Assembly: GCA_026315105.1 (NCBI GenBank)
Contig: CM048750.1
Location: forward strand, 164,142,549 to 164,206,548
Source of the DNA: Locusta migratoria
Lineage: Eukaryota > Arthropoda > Insecta > Orthoptera > Acrididae
DNA: 64,000 nucleotides
Direction: 5' to 3'
Numbering within the stretch: the first letter of the stretch is position 1; each line of letters begins with the position of its first letter. The notes beneath the pieces are model-generated. The model was not told the origin of the DNA and did not search any database. It worked only from the letters and a program-made list of their open reading frames with translations. Positions 1-10,141 of this stretch are shown piece after piece. The position numbers were made by a program, and so were the translations under genes.

Positions 1-490
1 AAATCAGATCCGCCTAATCCTCTAGTCCATCCCCTCCTCTCTGCACCTGGTACATTGCCGCGCCTCCACCACTGTATTCCCCAGGCTCTCCACTTGTCCA
101 CCCTCCGGATCCTTTCCCGTGGCAACTTCCGTACCCTCCCCCTCCCGGATGATGCCCTCCGACCTGACATCTACCCTTCATACCAGCTGTGATCCTTCTC
201 CTTGCTCCCTCTCCCCCTTCTCTCCCTGAGGGCCCCGACTATCCCTCCCTTCCTGTCCCTACTCCCCTCCTCCGTCCCCCGTCCCTCCGGATTCTCCTCT
301 TACCGCCCTCCCCTATCCTTCTTCCCCGTGGCTTCCTGGGACATCATCCCCCCCCCGTCCCTTCCCTACCGGCTCTGTGGTTCCTCTCCTTTCATCCCCT
401 TTTCCCCCACACCACATCTTCAATGCTGTCAGTGCCCCACCATCTACGGAACCTCCTTTGTGCTTCGACAAGTGTGGTGTGTTTTCGTTA
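1..490 (+). mobile_element. C-rich 3' end of a probable non-LTR retrotransposon
   Basis: Frame 1 is open from the window edge to a TGA at 190-192 and ends in residues ...DDALRPDIYPSYQL. After the stop the DNA is strongly C/T-rich (CCCTCC-type runs) to about 430. A C-rich 3' UTR behind a short C-terminal peptide resembles the 3' end of a LINE that continues left of the window. No catalytic motif is visible, so the family cannot be assigned, and this could instead be simple pyrimidine-rich DNA. Confidence 0.35.
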
Positions 491-620
491 CATTATTATA
501 TTCACAGAATATATGATATCAACTGCGATTGGGCAAAGCTGAAAATGTGTACCCAGCCGGGATTCGAAGCCGGGTCTCATGCTTTCTAGGCAGTTGCGCT
601 GACCCCTACACCACTGGGGA
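487..620 (-). mobile_element. tRNA-derived SINE, minus strand
   Basis: On the minus strand a tRNA-like fold occupies about 545-618. Box A is TGGTGTAGGGG, which fits TRGYNNARNNG exactly. Box B is GGCTTCGAATCC. Acceptor halves are CCCAG and CTGGG. A body with GCCCAATCGCAGTTG follows, then an AT-rich end near 490. This is pol III-promoted SINE architecture. A second copy of the body lies in the opposite orientation at 880-960, so about 80 bp of inverted repeat flank 590-880. Confidence 0.6.
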
Positions 621-800
621 AACAGTGATCATCGCACCTGCAAGGACTACCTAGCACGCCTCCCATCAGACACAAATTCCCAGCTTCGCCCTGCCCACAG
701 TACTCAAACTCGTAGTTATGAAACTAATTCCCGTAAGAGTAAGGGCTTCAAACTTGCCCACCCCTGTCCACTAACGATAGGATCATTGCCCGTCACCGGC
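621..800. other. Spacer between inverted SINE arms, nothing recognised
   Basis: Unique-looking sequence between the two inverted SINE copies. No protein family, promoter or RNA fold is recognised. Confidence 0.4.

Positions 801-860
<60 letters not shown>
801..860. repeat. (AT)n then (GT)n microsatellite
   Basis: About 35 bp of alternating AT runs directly into about 24 bp of alternating GT. It takes the place of the 5' half of the plus-strand SINE copy that follows. Confidence 0.95.
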
Positions 861-960
861 GCGTCTGTTCCGAAAGAACAGATCCGGGTTCGAACCCCGG
901 CTGGGTACACCTTTTCAGCTTTGCCCAATCGCAGTTGATGTCATATATTCTGTGAATATT
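861..960 (+). mobile_element. SINE 3' half, plus strand, inverted partner of 487-620
   Basis: An anticodon-arm-like TCTGTTCCGAAAGAACAGA, box B GGGTTCGAACCCC, the acceptor half GCTGGG and the same body as the minus copy at 487-560 are seen. The 5' half with box A is missing and is replaced by the microsatellite. Confidence 0.55.
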
Positions 961-961
961 A

Positions 962-1200
962 AAGTCGTGATTGGCATCGTAGTATTGAACTACCTATTCA
1001 AGAACTCTGTAGAATTTTTGGGATATTTCATGGAAATTGGACCCCCGACCGTAGTGGCCGTGCAGACCGTGACTGGAGCGCCCTAGTCCCCTCGGCCACC
1101 GCGGCCGGCTGTTAGGTTAAAGTGATGGGCATCATCATAGTAGTGAGCTACCACTTCAAGAATGTAGAGTTTTTGGGATATTTCTTGTAAATTGGACCCC
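962..1200. repeat. About 80 bp direct repeat split by a SINE head
   Basis: Two diverged copies of one segment (965-1044 and 1127-1200) share blocks such as TTTTTGGGATATTTC and AAATTGGACCCC. Between them lies the 5' head of the common SINE in reverse orientation (1047-1109), recognisable from its GGCCGAGGGGACT box A region. The repeated segment itself is not recognised. Confidence 0.5.
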
Positions 1201-2100
1201 TGGACAGCTGCAGCTGTGTCTTCAGCATATACGAACATACCAGCATAATCAAAATGTATATGACAAGGAACCTGAACAGCCGCCTGATGATGAACTGTAA
1301 GACTTGAAACTGGCAAATGCGTTAATTTGTAAATAAATAGCATAATTAAACGTGGTTGGTTGCTGTATCTTGACTGTAAGAATCATCCTGCCTTTTATAC
1401 ACAACTACGGGCACAAAATGACAGTTTTCGAGAAAACGGTATTAATATATTTAACATAAAAAGCACAAAAGTTAGAGAACCGAAGTTTGTAATCATTGTA
1501 TGAAGAGTCCTGTGACTGAATTATAAAAAAATCGCTGATGTTTAAAAATGCTGTTTTCTGACTCTGAGTCAGATTATATCCATACAACGTACGTTGTGCG
1601 GAAAGAAGACGCGGCATACAGAGTTTTTCTCTAAACGATATAGCGGGTTCAAAGCTCTACTTGTAAAAACTAAATCGCATCTCAATGGGTAAGTTCCACT
1701 CGACGATGCAAAAATCTAACGAGGCGGATTATTTATTTTACGCTTCGCAGTTAAGTAGAACGTGGAACTGCACGACGTGACGTCATCTGTTCCTCGCCCA
1801 CGTGCGCTTTCACGTTCGGCGACAGGACGGATTAAGGAACGAGACGGATAAGATCTAGTTCATTCTGCACTGAGGGCACTTTGTGCAGCCCCGTACCCGC
1901 TTGCAGCTGTATACGACCGTCTGCTATTCACACGGCTGCAGCGCCATGGTACTGAAGTCCGTTTCCCGATGATCAATCATGCTGCCCCGTCTACAGAGGA
2001 GGTCTGAGCACTGCCGTGTCACGTCATACAGATTAGACGGCTCTGGTCCAGCCACGGAGAGCCGAATGGTTCGCGGTCCAGCTGAGCGGGCTAATTGACA
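1201..2100. other. Non-coding stretch without recognised genes
   Basis: No family-level protein similarity in any frame. 1201-1735 is AT-rich. 1735-2096 is less AT-rich and contains one palindromic TGACGTCA (1778-1785), a CRE-like octamer that is expected by chance in a window this size. Confidence 0.4.
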
Positions 2101-3795
2101 ATTAGATTAGATTAGTTATTCGTTCCGTAGATCCATGTTGAGGGGATCCTCGTGGACGTGGAACATGTCAAGAAACAAAATTTACAAGTTGAATAATAGA
2201 TCATACTAATAATATAAATACAAATACATACACTTATAATATAAATACAGATACATAAATTTTAAAGGTTTTTTTGTTTATTGTTTTTTTTGTTCATAAT
2301 ATAATAATACTAATATAGTATGAGTGCATGCATCATTTGAACCGGAAAGGAACAAGAGCAGGTTGGATTAAGAGTAGCTGAGACATTAGTAACTAATGGG
2401 CGTAGTGTGGCAAATCTATTTAACAAGTACTTTATATCTGTTACTGATAGTATGGGATTGTCTGGGTCAGTAAATAATGCCCTTGAATATTTAGCATTTA
2501 CAAATAACTTCACACACATGGATATGTCAGTCACTTCACCACAAGAAATAATTTCCATAATAAAATCTTTAAAAACAAAGAATTCCAGTGGTTACGATGA
2601 AATATCAACAAAGTTAATTAAAGCGTGTTCTTGTGAACTTAGCACAATCTTAAGTTATTTGTGTAACCAGTCTATTATAACGGGAACATTTCCTGATTGG
2701 CTAAAATATGCTGATATTAAACCTCTCTTCAAGAAGGGGGATAAAGACATACCATCAAACTATAGACCCATTTCACTTTTGCCAGCATTCTCAAAAATTA
2801 TAGAGAAGGTATTGTACAAGCAGCTTCTCAACTACTTAACCACAAATGGCATATTTTCTAGAACACAGTTTAGATTTCTGAAAGGTTTCGATATCGAGAA
2901 GGCTATTATACTCACAGTGAGAATGTACTTAAATCATTAGATAATAAATTGCAAGCAGCAGGTATTTTCTGTGATTTGTCAAAGGCATTTGATTGTGTGA
3001 ACTATAACATCCTTTTAAGTAAATTAGAATTGTATGGGGTCACGGGAAATGCTGCAAAATGGTTCAAGTCCTACCTCACTAACAGGAAACAAAGGGTGTG
3101 ACTAGTGAATTAAGTCAACAGTCATCATCGGATTGGGAAGAAATTACATGTGGGGTCCCACAAGGATCCATCTTAGGGCCATTGCTTTTTCTTGTGTACA
3201 ATAATGATCTCTCATCAGTTACACTACTAGAAGCAGTGTTCATTTTGTTTGCAGATGATACAAGTATTGCAATAAAAAGTACGTCAAGCATAATGATAGA
3301 AACGTCTGCTAATGATATTTTCATGAACATTAATAACTCGTTTAAAGCCAACTCGTTGTCATTAAACTTTGAAAAGACTCACTACACGCAGTTCAGAACA
3401 TGTAAGAGATTTCCTGACAGCATATGCATTAAGTATGAAGAAAAGCAGATAGAAGAGGTTGACAGTATTAAATTCCTGTGATTACAGCTTGATAATAAAT
3501 TTAGTTGGGAGGAGCACACCACAGAACTGCAGAAACGGCTCAACAAATCTGTATTTTCAATACGACTGTTATCAGACATAGGAGACATAAAAATAACAAA
3601 GCTTGCATTCTTTGCTTACTTTCATTTCCTAATGTCATATGGTATAATATTTTGGGGTAACGCTTCAAGTCAGTCAAAAGTCTTCAGAATCCAAAAACGT
3701 GTAATACGTATTATTTGTGGAGTAAATTCACAGACGTCTTATAGAAGCCTCTTCAAAGAACTGGGTATATTAACTACGATCGAACTGTATCGACA
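2101..3795. mobile_element. LINE insertion with 5' inversion (twin-priming topology)
   Basis: 2101-2339 is the reverse complement of the LINE 3' UTR seen in plus orientation at 45363-45537, ending at 2101-2115 in an (ATTAG)n tail. From 2340 the same LINE family runs in plus orientation through the reverse transcriptase to about 3780. Read on the minus strand this is an inverted upstream segment followed by a sense 3' UTR and tail. That is the layout expected when a second primer initiates inside the RNA during target-primed reverse transcription. Compared with the 45 kb copy, about 290 bp between the two segments are absent. Confidence 0.65.
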
Positions 3796-3838
3796 TTCCT
3801 CGAGTAGGCCTACTCGCCAAGGCGGACATTTCATGTAG
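2341..3838 (+). pseudogene. LINE reverse transcriptase (CR1/Jockey-like), broken
   Basis: This encodes the RNA-directed DNA polymerase of a non-LTR retrotransposon. An open segment to 2940 shows the fingers motif NYRPISLLPAFSKIIEKVLY. After a stop and frame change FCDLSKAFDCVN (motif A, first catalytic Asp) is readable near 2970-3000. A third segment from 3098 has GVPQGSILGPLLF (motif B) and FADDTS (motif C, catalytic Asp pair). Thumb-like sequence continues past a stop at 3479-3481 to about 3838. The endonuclease and 5' region are missing, and stops near 2940, 3100 and 3480 make it non-functional. Clade assignment is tentative, while the RT identity is firm. A sister copy lies at 44155-45537. 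Confidence 0.85.
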
Positions 3839-4100
3839 CATTGCGTTGTGCCAGACGTAGGGACCGACATTTTTACAACTGTTATATTTGCTTTACATTC
3901 TTCAAGTCATGAGGATGATCGAAATGTTATATGTTGTGAAAATACAACCTCTGACAACAAAGTTCTTTGAATGAAGCAAAAACAGTTGATCAGGCAGCAC
4001 AGGTGGATGACAATGATTCACATGCATAGTGGCCGGCGTTGAAACTTGACTCCACTGTACTTCCGTTGAGCATCCGGTGTTTTCTGTGTTAGACCTGTTG
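3839..4100. other. No recognised feature
   Basis: Short unique-looking spacer between the inverted LINE and a SINE. Nothing is recognised. Confidence 0.4.
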
Positions 4101-4112
4101 GACAAAGTGCTT

Positions 4113-4296
4113 ACGGCCACGTCGGTCGAGTGGTCTGTGGCGTGTCAGTCACGGTCTGCACGGCCGCTGCTGTCGGGTGTTCGAATCCCCCCTCGGGCAA
4201 GCATGTTTGTGCCGTCTTTAGTATAAGGTAGTTTGTAACTTTAGTGAATGATGACCCCGTAGTTGTCTCATAAGCTCTACAAACATTTGAACATTT
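4113..4296 (+). mobile_element. tRNA-derived SINE with 12 bp TSD
   Basis: The head GGTCGAGTGGTCTG (box A) and GGTGTTCGAATCCCCC (box B) is followed by the family body with GACTGATGACC-like and ACAAACATTTGAAC ends. The direct repeat GACAAAGTGCTT at 4101-4112 and 4297-4308 is the target-site duplication and fixes both ends. Same family as 7120, 16515(-), 17702(-), 27977, 30926 and 57155. Its mobilising LINE is not identified. Confidence 0.9.
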
Positions 4297-4308
4297 GACA
4301 AAGTGCTT

Positions 4309-4725
4309 GTTTTTTATATCACCTGCATCGGCTGCATTCTGTTCTCCGACTGCTACGATAAAGCTCTGATGAAACTCTTTGAGAGCGTGTGTATGTTCCA
4401 TTTTTGTATCATATATAATATTTCTCATCGGTGTTTTTTTTGTAGGTATGCCATATCTCCCGTATTACGTATCCAAACTTAAAGATTGAGATATCATTTT
4501 CAAGGTTTCGTTCTCCACTACTGACGAAAAATATACAGATAGTTTAAAGTTATTATTTTCACACAAAAACATTATTTTGAAAAAAAAATTGTACTGTTCA
4601 TACAAACCTAAGTTTATACCCGGTGAACGATCATAAATGGGGTTTGTATTTATGGTTGCTCCCATCATCCACTATCAGCTTAGTTTGCACGACCGATATA
4701 AAAGCAATGTAGAAGGTGCCATGTA
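4309..4725. other. AT-rich spacer, no gene recognised
   Basis: AT-rich sequence without a recognised family. It may include decayed upstream Helitron DNA, but no motif supports that. Confidence 0.35.
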
Positions 4726-5216
4726 TTGACAATCCGTTTAACTAAAATGAACGATATCTCTTGCAGCTGTTTGGATTCTTTACGCAGACCTGATCCAACC
4801 ATGCCTTTCCAAATGATAAGAAGACAATTTCCAATAAAAGGATCCTTCTCTATGACTATAAATGAACCACAAGGTCAGACGCTTCAAAGGGCAAGATTAT
4901 ATTTACCAGAACCTATTTTCTTCCCATGGACAGTTATACAGACACATCATAACTACTAACATTGTTTTCGAAGAAGTTTTGTGAAACAAACAAGTTTTAA
5001 AAAAATGAAGTAAACTTGAAAAAAGTTTATGTCTGAATGTTATATGTCAAGCAATTAATCATATTGTATTTAATTATATAAATTGTCTTACAATGAGACT
5101 AATATTGTTACTACTATTTTATACATATGTACTTGCATTTGTCTTTCCTTCATTACTATGTTATCTATCTGTGACTGATAAGAATAGAGTGCGAATTATT
5201 CGCACGGGTCAACTAG
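4726..5216 (+). mobile_element. Helitron 3' fragment: PIF1-like helicase C-terminus and terminus
   Basis: The frame at 4726-4959 encodes MPFQMIRRQFPIKGSFSMT followed by INEPQGQTLQRARLYLPEP. This matches the C-terminal region of Helitron PIF1-family helicases, which normally read QFPIRLCFAMTINKSQGQT. The helicase unwinds DNA during rolling-circle transposition. Downstream, GTGCGAA-TTA-TTCGCAC (5189-5205) forms a 7 bp hairpin, and CTAG (5213-5216) followed by T lies 7 nt further on. That is the canonical Helitron 3' end (hairpin, then CTRR, inserted before T). The Rep/HUH domain, most of the helicase and the 5' TC end are missing, so this is a truncated remnant. Confidence 0.7.
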
Positions 5217-5370
5217 TTATTCTTATTGCACTCGGTCCAGGGGCACCACGTGGAGGAACAACCTTACCCCCAGTTCGTTCTGAACTGAGAATATGAAAAT
5301 AAACGAGCAAAGGATAAATTTAAAGCTTTGAAAGACACCTACGTGTTTGTGGGGATCAAGCACTGTCCAT

Positions 5371-5373
<3 letters not shown>

Positions 5374-5425
<52 letters not shown>
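5374..5425. repeat. (GT)n microsatellite inside mariner coding remnant
   Basis: About 50 bp of nearly perfect GT repeats lie where the mariner N-terminal helix-turn-helix coding sequence should continue. Confidence 0.95.
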
Positions 5426-5428
<3 letters not shown>

Positions 5429-6032
5429 GGTGGTTCGTACACCGAGAAGTTTTATGACATTTACCGTAGAGGATGATCAGCGAACGCCGTCAGTGAAGAA
5501 AAAATTGAGAAAGTCAGGAAGAAACTGCAGATTAACCGCGTATCCGTGCGAAAAATCCTTACCCACAAGTTAGTAAAGAGGAAAAGTTGTCGTCGTCTTG
5601 TGGCTCATCACTTGACTGACGATCAGAAGCAGGCACGTTTAGAGGCTTCACAGGATTTTATAGAAACGACTGATTGACACCTAATTTCTTGAACGTATTG
5701 TCACTCAGGATGAAATCTGGTATCTCCGGTACTACCCAGAAACGAAATGGCAAGTAATTGAAAGGCGTTATCCAACTACACCTCATCGGAAAAGGGTCGG
5801 AGCCGAGAAATCATGCATCAAAACATTGCTCCTCACCTATTATGAGAAGGCATTATCCATAAAAAATTTCTACCTGAGGGAACTACGTTGAATGCTGCAC
5901 GGTACGTTGGAATTTTGACCTGATCCTGGTAACGTCTGCACAGGTTACGACCCGAGTACGCAGAATGATGTTCCTGGTTTTTTGTTCACAATAACGCTCG
6001 CCCACACACTTCCCAATATCGTCAAACAGTCC

Positions 6033-6036
<4 letters not shown>

Positions 6037-6092
<56 letters not shown>

Positions 6093-6094
6093 GG
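6037..6094. repeat. A48 G10 homopolymer block
   Basis: Forty-eight A followed by ten G interrupt the mariner pseudogene. Either a tract expanded in place or the A-tail of an inserted retroelement remains. No element body adjoins it. Length may also be affected by sequencing or assembly. Confidence 0.9.
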
Positions 6095-6254
6095 AGTGGT
6101 GAAATGTGAAGACCCACCATTCTACAAAGGTCTCAACCCTACAGACTTCTTTCTAGTCTCTCGTCGTAAACTCAGTTGCTTTGGAATGGTGTTCAAAAGC
6201 CTCGGCACGTTTCGATGGATGTCAGGAATATCGTCAAATCTCTTTCGTTTCTAA

Positions 6255-6677
6255 CATTTAACGATATACTTGACATCCACGTGACGAGGAAGACTTAGTT
6301 CAAAGTTTCCAGGACATGTATCGCAGAGCTCACTGTTGCATAGTTACGGGATGTGACCATTTCGAAGGTCAGTAAGGTAATTGTAGTCCATGGATCTTAT
6401 ACGTTAATGTTACAGCATTATTCACTGGAGTTGTTTGTCAAAGATTGTATATACCAAGATGGCTGTTCAATATTCCATTCAGGATTACTGGTTTCAACAA
6501 ATCTTTATTGTTACCTTCGGATCTGAAACTTCCTTACCTCTACATTTCAAAATTCCGCACGACTGTAATATTGCTCAACTAGCAGAGCCATTGTAATGCC
6601 GATGAAGAAATAACGATTAAATGAATAAGGTTACCGTTACATGTGTAAACGTGATACATTTTACTCGAGTATTATAC
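6255..6677. other. No recognised feature
   Basis: Moderately AT-rich unique-looking DNA. Nothing is recognised on either strand. Confidence 0.4.
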
Positions 6678-6875
6678 TTACATAGGTAGAAAAGATCATC
6701 AGATTAACATACGAGAAACCATAGCTCGAACGGAGAGATTCAGGTGTTCTTTCTTCCCGCACGCTATTCGAGAATGGAATGGGAGATAAATAATATAAAG
6801 TTGGATCGATGAACCCTCTGCCAGGCACTTAAATGTGATTTGCAGAGTATCGCATGTAGATGTAGATGGTTAATC
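6678..6875 (+). mobile_element. 5'-truncated CR1-like LINE 3' end with (GTAGAT)n tail
   Basis: It shares the blocks TTCTTCCCGC...CTATTCGAGAATGGAA and GAACCCTCTGCCAGGCACTT with the LINE ends at 19480-19748 and 33590-33990. It ends GTAGATGTAGAT, the self-priming microsatellite tail of this family. The short ORF-end coding block (typically RARTERFR-like) is decayed. Confidence 0.7.
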
Positions 6876-7107
6876 GTATAAACTACTGAAACTACTGTCA
6901 GACAAGTAGTCATACTATGTTTCCGGCTATAGGGAATATTATTTGTTGTGTTCAGTTTCGTCTTCGTCCTTTTGCAGGGTATAAATATAATCAGTCGGCG
7001 GTGAAGTGCCAGTAAGTTACCTACCTGACAAGTAACCCTCCGGAAGTGTGACTCTCAAATTTTTCTGAAATTATGATATTTTATAATAGATGAAAAAATT
7101 AAGGGAC
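6876..7107. other. No recognised feature
   Basis: Short spacer between a LINE tail and a SINE. Nothing is recognised. Confidence 0.4.
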
Positions 7108-7119
7108 ACATATTTATTT

Positions 7120-7266
7120 CGCGCGCCGTCCGCCGTCGGGGGTTCGAATCCCCCCTCGGGCATGGATGTTTGTGTCGACTTTAGTGTAAGGTAGGTCATA
7201 AGTAGTTTGTAAGTTTAGGGACTGATGACCTCGCAGTCAAGTCCCTTAAGCCTTACAAACATTTGA
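7120..7266 (+). mobile_element. 5'-truncated SINE with 12 bp TSD
   Basis: It contains box B (GGGGGTTCGAATCCCCC) and the common SINE body but lacks box A. The repeat ACATATTTATTT at 7108-7119 and 7267-7278 flanks the truncated copy exactly, so the truncation happened at insertion and not by later deletion. Confidence 0.88.
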
Positions 7267-7278
7267 ACATATTTATTT

Positions 7279-7863
7279 ATTTTACCGGCGGTGAAACGTA
7301 TTTAAGGATTGAAACGGTCCGTCCAACATGGCGGCTAAAATGGAATAATTGCGATAACTTTCAGATTAGTGAAGCGATTTTAATGATTTTGTTATGAAAG
7401 TATCTCTTAATAAAAGAAAATCGACAGAGGTATATTAGAGGAAGAGAGAAAACTAGGGGAGTACTACAAGGAGAGAGACCATATTTTTTGCTTCGAAAAC
7501 TAGTATCATTTATTTGAAACTTCAAAAGGCAGGCTAATATTAACAAACACGTATATATATGTAATTATGTAAAAACAGACCGACATAACCAAGAAATATG
7601 CAAAACCGAGCAATAAATAAATAAATCCACTGATGATAATATAAAGGTGCTGAAACATGTTTGGGTGGAAAACAGTGTTTTACGTGTTGGGTGGTTCTCG
7701 TATCAAGAATGTTTAGCAGCAGACACGGGACTCACAAGAACTGGACATGGAAAATTATATACGCTACACTGATTTCTAAGTTATCACAAGTTTTCTATTT
7801 TAGCCCCAGTTCTGGAGTGAGCGTTTCACAGCTGACAAAAACAAAATATTTTAAAATATTGCA
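7279..7863. other. No recognised feature
   Basis: AT-rich sequence with scattered short ORFs and no family motif. Confidence 0.4.
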
Positions 7864-9240
7864 CGACGTGTTTTACGGCCCACTTTAGATTTGTAGTTTT
7901 TTAAGTTTTTGCAAACATTTTGGACCCAAATAATAATCTAAAAAATAAAAAATTAAATAATAAGAATGTCTGAAACCCTTTTAGGGAAAAAATTAGGTAG
8001 TGGCGGGTTCCGAAACACTGACCTTCAGCGTCACAGTCCAACGCATTGCCCACTACGCTACACATAACAATTAGATATTGAGTTCTTCAAACTCATACTA
8101 TTAATGGCTGTTGTTAACTAATGATAATATGGCATTTGTAGACACTAGATTATCATTTATCGCACGACGAACGACTTGTTTTTGTTAATTCTTCAGTGCG
8201 CTATTGCTTTGAAATGACAACGTGTAAGTTACAGTAAGAAAATCATCAAATACGCAACGCAAGATTGCATATGCTACAGAGAGTTCTGGCGGAGGAATGT
8301 CACGTGACATATGCGAACGGCTGGTTTTAGTGAATTCAATAGAGGGTGTCAAAGGTCCATTATCTTTGCAAATATCTCTCAAAGCATACGAGATATGAAA
8401 GAAACATAAGGGAACAATGTTGTTGAGAAATTTCTCTTCTACAAATTCGTTTATTCAATTTTCGCGTCAGATGAACGTTTTATTTGCAATTAAAATTACA
8501 TTACAAACGGCTTTTTTGTATTACTAATGTATTTCTTGTCCGAAATATTTCAAAAAGCGTGGTTGTGGTCTCTGGTAGCCAAAAATTATGTCTGAAAAAA
8601 AAAAAAAAAATGGTGCCGATCGGTTGAACGGTTCGACCTAAAAAATGGGAACACATTACAGCCAGACAGACATCGTCAAATCGCCGTTATTTTTGCAAAT
8701 ATCTCTGCAACGATGCAAGATATGGAAAAAGATAAAAAAAATAGAGCGAAGTTGTAGAGAATTTTCCCCTGTACCAGTTAGGCATTAAATTTTCGTGTCA
8801 GATGAACCATTCGTTTGCTATTACAATTATATTACAAACGGCTTTTTCATTTTTGGTATTACTACCGTATTTATTGTCCGAAAAATTTGAAAAAGGGAGG
8901 TTCTGGTCTCTGGGGGCCTACAAGTATGTCTGTAAAATTTGGTGCTGATCGGTTGAACGGTTGGTCTTAAAAACAGGGAACACGTTACGGACAGACAGAT
9001 AGACAGACATCCCAAAATCGCAGTTATTTTTGCAAATATCTCTGAAACGATACGTGATATGGGAATAAAAGAACATAACAGAGCAAAGTTGTATAGTATT
9101 TTCTCCTCTACAAAATCGGTTCTCCAATATTCGTGCCAGATGAATGGTTAAACCGTTATTTTCATGAAAATTTCGAGCTGTCAAAAGACGATCGCAAAGA
9201 CCCATTTTTAGTGTTACCACCGTAACCTAAATTGGACCAA
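7864..9240. repeat. TIR-like repeat element, copy 1, with three ~330 bp internal units
   Basis: The left end reads GACGTGTTTTACGGCCCACTTTAG and the right end CTAAATTGGACC, a degenerate inverted version. Internally the phrase TTTGCAAATATCTCT recurs at about 8370, 8697 and 9034, each followed by CGATACGAGATATG-like, TTCTCCTCTACAAA-like and CGTGTCAGATGAA-like blocks, giving a 327-337 bp period. A tRNA-like patch lies near 8005-8070 (minus). Copies recur at 23781-24778 and in part at 36480-36692. No coding capacity is seen. Family unknown; probably a non-autonomous DNA element. Confidence 0.65.
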
Positions 9241-9377
9241 AAGTCGTGTCCGTAAGGATTTCGTGTATTTTAATATATACAAATTTCAGAAAAATCGGAT
9301 AGTCACAATGCCGTTGCTTTCCTTGTGAGTACAGAACATGGAGGGGCGCAAGAATTTGTTGGCAAAGATGTAGGCTC

Positions 9378-9770
9378 TGGCGCGATTCGCAAAGCCAGTG
9401 GCGGCACGCCCCGCGCTCCCCGCCGCCCGTTTGCCAGCGCGGTCGCTCCCCTGCTTTCGCATCCCTCCGCAGCGCTGCGCTGCGGTGCGCTACCCGCGCC
9501 GCCACTTCAAAGCGGCGCGTGCCTCCCGCCCACTGATACAGTTAATTACTACCCCGCCGTTCCGCCGGTTTCTCCTCCTGCTGCTGGAGTCCTGCAATAT
9601 CTCTCGCGCGACATCCTGCTTACGAATTAATGAGCAGTCTGTCAAAGAGAGGCAATAACTGTCTGCCGCAAGCGCCCTGATATCACGTCTCGGCTCGCCA
9701 GCGCCGCCGGAAGCCGCCTAATTCCTCAGACTTCTTGCTGGTACACAGGTAATTACCCTAATGTACATCC
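9378..9770. other. CpG-rich, apparently non-repetitive patch
   Basis: 9378-9540 is dense in GC and CpG (GCGCTGCGCTGCGGTGCGC), unlike the roughly 35-40% GC surroundings. The following 230 bp contain TTAATTACT, GAATTAATGAG and GGTAATTACCCTAAT, all with TAAT cores. Frames across it are open for up to 100 codons but are compositionally simple and match no family I know. A CpG island or conserved non-coding regulatory element is possible; no exon is claimed. Confidence 0.4.
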
Positions 9771-10141
9771 GAAACACAAGCTGCTCTATTCTCCTAGCGC
9801 ACTACCTCCCAGAAGCTAGGTCTGTATGTCGTCGAAGTTACTAATGTTGTCTACATCTACTAAGTGAGACTGATATATAGAATGGAATTAAGAGCTCATT
9901 ATTTTCCTTTTTTTGTCATGGAATACCGTGATGCTAAATGTTTCAAAGAGTTACCGAAAGCCAAATACCAAATATCAGAATGTCTTTATTGTTCCCTAAC
10001 AGATCAGTCACTTGCAGATCTTCTGCCCCAATCGATAGCACTTCGTTTCTTCAGCAGGTGTTTAGTTACCTATTATTTGAAAACTGGGACAGTTATGGAA
10101 ACTACAGACAATGAAAGTCAGGACTGTCGGTTGAAAAATTC

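Larger units (their letters stand above)
5300..6254 (+). pseudogene. mariner transposase pseudogene
   Basis: This is a DD34D mariner transposase (cut-and-paste at TA). Fragments appear in shifting frames: N-terminal ALKDTYV, VEDDQRTPSV, then INRVSVRKIL and LTDDQKQARLEASQDF (linker), IVTQDEIWYL (around the first catalytic D, normally TGDETW), TITLAHTLPNIV (degenerate HHDNAPAHTA) and LNPTDFFL (last D block, normally SPDLAPCDFF). A (GT)n tract interrupts the N-terminal domain and an A48G10 tract sits between the second and third catalytic blocks. Multiple stops and frameshifts mean it is dead. No TIR pair was identified. Confidence 0.8.

Noticed and set aside
189..589. Open frames of 70-117 codons in C-rich DNA
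   Set aside because: Composition-driven (Pro/Leu/Ser); no motif. They lie in what looks like a LINE 3' UTR.
1778..1785. TGACGTCA as a CRE regulatory site
   Set aside because: A single octamer in 64 kb with no promoter or gene nearby is expected by chance.
5093..5296. Frame with hydrophobic N-terminus resembling a signal peptide
   Set aside because: Overlaps the Helitron 3' hairpin and terminus; AT-rich codons give Leu/Phe by chance.
9325..9658. Two overlapping ~100-codon frames in GC-rich DNA
   Set aside because: Low-complexity Ala/Pro/Arg, no splice or family support; kept only as a CpG-rich patch.
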